A stretch of 6,318 bases of DNA. Source: an uncultured Saprospiraceae bacterium (GTDB taxonomy: Bacteria; Bacteroidota; Bacteroidia; Chitinophagales; Saprospiraceae). The notes below the pieces were generated by a model that was not told where the DNA came from, did not search any database, and saw nothing but the letters and a program-made list of their open reading frames with translations. The stretch spans positions 1 through 6,318 of the forward strand of contig CALLAG010000160.1 in NCBI GenBank assembly GCA_938002705.1, in the 5' to 3' direction. The position numbers and the translations under genes were made by a program. Shown here piece after piece: positions 4,591 through 6,318 of this stretch (position 1 is the first letter of the stretch; every line of letters begins with the position of its first letter).

Positions 4591-5964
4591 TTACTGTGTC
4601 TTGTCTTTTAATATTTTTATAATATCACTGTGATACTTATCTAAATCTGCTGCACCTATTGTCATTACAATATCAGCGTCTATTTCTTCTATTTTCTTAA
4701 GCATATTGCTTCCACTATCTACTACCCACTTATCATCGATTGGGATTAGATTATAAATCATCTCAGAGCATACACCTTCTATAGGTTCTTCTCTTGCCGG
4801 ATATATAGGCATCAATATTACCTTATCCAACTTACTCAGCTCATCAGCAAATCCTCTATAGAAATCATTCGTCCTCGTATAAAGGTGAGGTTGAAAAATT
4901 CCTAAAATGACTTTATCTGGGTACAGCTCATTTATTGTACTTACAGCATATCTTAACTCTTCAGGATGATGAGCATAATCATCAACTAAGACTTTCTCCT
5001 CATCATAGATCCATTCGAATCTTCTCTTGATTCCTTTGAATTCTCTAATACTATCCTTGACCTTATCAATGTCTTGTGTATAATGCAAAGCCACTGAGAT
5101 AGCCACCGAAGTATTAGAGATATTATGTAGTCCAGGTAATTGAGTTACTATATTCTCTATCTTACCTCTACTACCAGTATAATTAAAAGTGTATCTATTA
5201 TCTACAACTTCTATATTATCAAATGAGAAATCTTTAGAAGCATCTATTATTGATACGTTAGATCTACTTAGATCATCTAAGAAAGTATCAGAAAAATACT
5301 TCAACCATTTACTATCGATGATCAACGTTCCACCATTCTGAATCTGACGACACAATTGCTCATAAGCAGCGTACATATTATCTACATTCTCATAGATATC
5401 AAGATGATCAGCATCCATCGATAATACTGCAAGAATATGAGGATGCAGATGCAAAAATGATCTGTCGTACTCATCAGCTTCCAGAACGATAGTGTCCGAT
5501 TGTCCTTTGATAAAATTAGAATGTTGTTCTACCAGTATTCCACCTAAAAATGCTGTAATATCTAATCCACAATACGTCAATATCTGGGCAACAATAGAAC
5601 TGGTAGTAGTCTTACCATGCGTACCTGCGATGGCAATTGTAGTCTTTGCCTTACTCAGCAGACCTAACACTTCAGCTCTTTTATATAATGGATAATCTAA
5701 TTCTCTGATCTTGACTAATTCTGCATTATGATCTGGTATCGCAGGTGTCATAACAACTGCATCTATATCATCTGGAATCTTGTCTACATCAATATCATAA
5801 TGGATATCCATCCCTTCTTCGACCAACTTTTTGGTCAATTTTGTTTCGGCTATATCATAACCGTATATCTCTACGCCCTCATCAAGGAAGTATCTTGCAA
5901 TAGCACTCATGCCTATGCCTCCTATCCCAAGGAAATACAATTTTCTAATTGAGGACAAATTCAT
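4591..5964 (-). CDS. murC: UDP-N-acetylmuramate--L-alanine ligase MurC
   Basis: MurC is the cytoplasmic ATP-dependent ligase that adds L-alanine, the first residue of the stem peptide, to UDP-MurNAc. The 457-residue product has all three Mur ligase domains. The UDP-binding Rossmann domain begins with FLGIGGIGMSAIA (11-23). The ATPase domain has the P-loop GTHGKTTT (114-121) and the EADEYDRSF block (162-170), which distinguishes MurC from MurD, MurE and MurF, followed by DADHLDIY (184-191). The C-terminal domain follows FKGIKRRFE (309-317) and carries DDYAHHPEEL (328-337) and QPHLYTRT (358-365). The length is typical. The ATG at 5962-5964 is fixed by an in-frame TGA three codons upstream. It lies 29 bases after murG and 9 bases before ftsQ. 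No key residue appears to be missing. Confidence 0.97.
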   Translation of the reverse strand: MNLSSIRKLYFLGIGGIGMSAIARYFLDEGVEIYGYDIAETKLTKKLVEEGMDIHYDIDVDKIPDDIDAVVMTPAIPDHNAELVKIRELDYPLYKRAEVLGLLSKAKTTIAIAGTHGKTTTSSIVAQILTYCGLDITAFLGGILVEQHSNFIKGQSDTIVLEADEYDRSFLHLHPHILAVLSMDADHLDIYENVDNMYAAYEQLCRQIQNGGTLIIDSKWLKYFSDTFLDDLSRSNVSIIDASKDFSFDNIEVVDNRYTFNYTGSRGKIENIVTQLPGLHNISNTSVAISVALHYTQDIDKVKDSIREFKGIKRRFEWIYDEEKVLVDDYAHHPEELRYAVSTINELYPDKVILGIFQPHLYTRTNDFYRGFADELSKLDKVILMPIYPAREEPIEGVCSEMIYNLIPIDDKWVVDSGSNMLKKIEEIDADIVMTIGAADLDKYHSDIIKILKDKTQ

Positions 5965-5979
5965 TTGCTCTAATCAACT

Positions 5980-5992
5980 ACGTCATAGACGT
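5980..5992. repeat. Small perfect hairpin in the murG-murC gap
   Basis: ACGTC (5980-5984) and GACGT (5988-5992) form a perfect 5-base stem with a 3-base loop immediately after the murG stop codon and 15 bases before the murC start. No T-run follows, so it is not a terminator. It could stabilise an mRNA end after processing or be chance. Confidence 0.35.
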
Positions 5993-5993
5993 T

Positions 5994-6318
5994 TCATTTC
6001 TTAATTAACTTCAATATTTCATCAACGATAATCTCACTAGATTCTGGCTTAGCCAATCTTCTGAGATTCTTACTCAAGCTTTCTTGAGATTCTTTATTAC
6101 GTATAAGCTCGACTGCAGTAGTCATCATTTTCTGATCAGCATCATTATCTCTTACTACTATTGCTGCCCCCTCGTCAGACAGAGCATCCGCATTCTTGTT
6201 CTGATGATCCTCTGCTACATTAGGCGACGGTACCAGTACACATGGTCGTCCTGTAATACATAGTTCAGATATCGTCAGAGCTCCTGCTCTACAGACAACT
6301 ATATCTGCAGCACTATAT
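5994..6318 (-). CDS. murG: UDP-GlcNAc:undecaprenyl-PP-MurNAc-pentapeptide GlcNAc transferase MurG, C-terminal part (5' end off the right edge)
   Basis: MurG is a membrane-associated GT28 glycosyltransferase on the inner face of the cytoplasmic membrane that turns lipid I into lipid II. The last 107 residues are present, ending in a TGA at 5994-5996. They include the donor-binding region ADIVVCRAGALTISEL, with the conserved R-A-G-A-x-T-x-x-E pattern for UDP-GlcNAc recognition. PCVLVPSPNVAEDHQNKNA follows, containing the family's P-x(5)-HQ-x-x-NA element, then a helical C-terminus. These match the second Rossmann domain of MurG. The N-terminal acceptor domain, with its glycine-rich loops, is outside the window. 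murC follows 29 bases downstream, the usual dcw order. Confidence 0.96.
   Translation of the reverse strand, partial: YSAADIVVCRAGALTISELCITGRPCVLVPSPNVAEDHQNKNADALSDEGAAIVVRDNDADQKMMTTAVELIRNKESQESLSKNLRRLAKPESSEIIVDEILKLIKK

Overview
The window holds the 3' part of a division and cell wall (dcw) cluster from an AT-rich member of the Bacteroidota. All genes are on the minus strand, so the cluster reads from right to left: murG (3' end only), murC, ftsQ, ftsA, ftsZ. The phylum call rests on four things. The order is murG-murC-ftsQ-ftsA-ftsZ with no murB or ddl between murC and ftsQ. FtsZ carries a basic IPAYKRR block in its linker and ends in an NSYFHNNVD-type tail. FtsQ has the weakly conserved layout typical of that phylum. 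There are no good Shine-Dalgarno sequences. I cannot place the organism below phylum from this sequence alone.

Layout in plus coordinates: 1-104 is the 5' end of a TetR-family regulator running off the left edge. 105-956 is an 852-base gene-free stretch. 957-2357 is ftsZ, 2398-3762 ftsA, 3799-4581 ftsQ, 4591-5964 murC, and 5994-6318 the C-terminal end of murG. Gaps between the dcw genes are 9 to 40 bases and no terminator is visible in them, so they probably form one transcript. MurG and MurC make and extend the peptidoglycan precursor. FtsQ is the bitopic divisome protein. FtsA tethers FtsZ filaments to the membrane, and FtsZ forms the GTP-dependent ring.

The unusual part is the gene-free stretch after ftsZ. 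It contains two direct copies (201-357 and 691-841, about 92% identical) of a roughly 150-base element. Each ends, on the minus strand, in a GC-rich hairpin followed by a T-run, which has the form of an intrinsic terminator. Differences between the copies keep base pairs intact when the minus strand is read as RNA (one double compensatory change, several G-U/A-U swaps, and joint loss of a terminator closing pair). This suggests a duplicated structured small RNA or a structured 3' UTR, transcribed in the same direction as ftsZ. A perfect 9-base direct repeat flanks copy 1, raising the possibility that the element is mobile. Between the copies lies a separate dense cluster of inverted repeats, including 448-530, which can close into a compact four-way junction. 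I do not recognise either element as a named RNA family.
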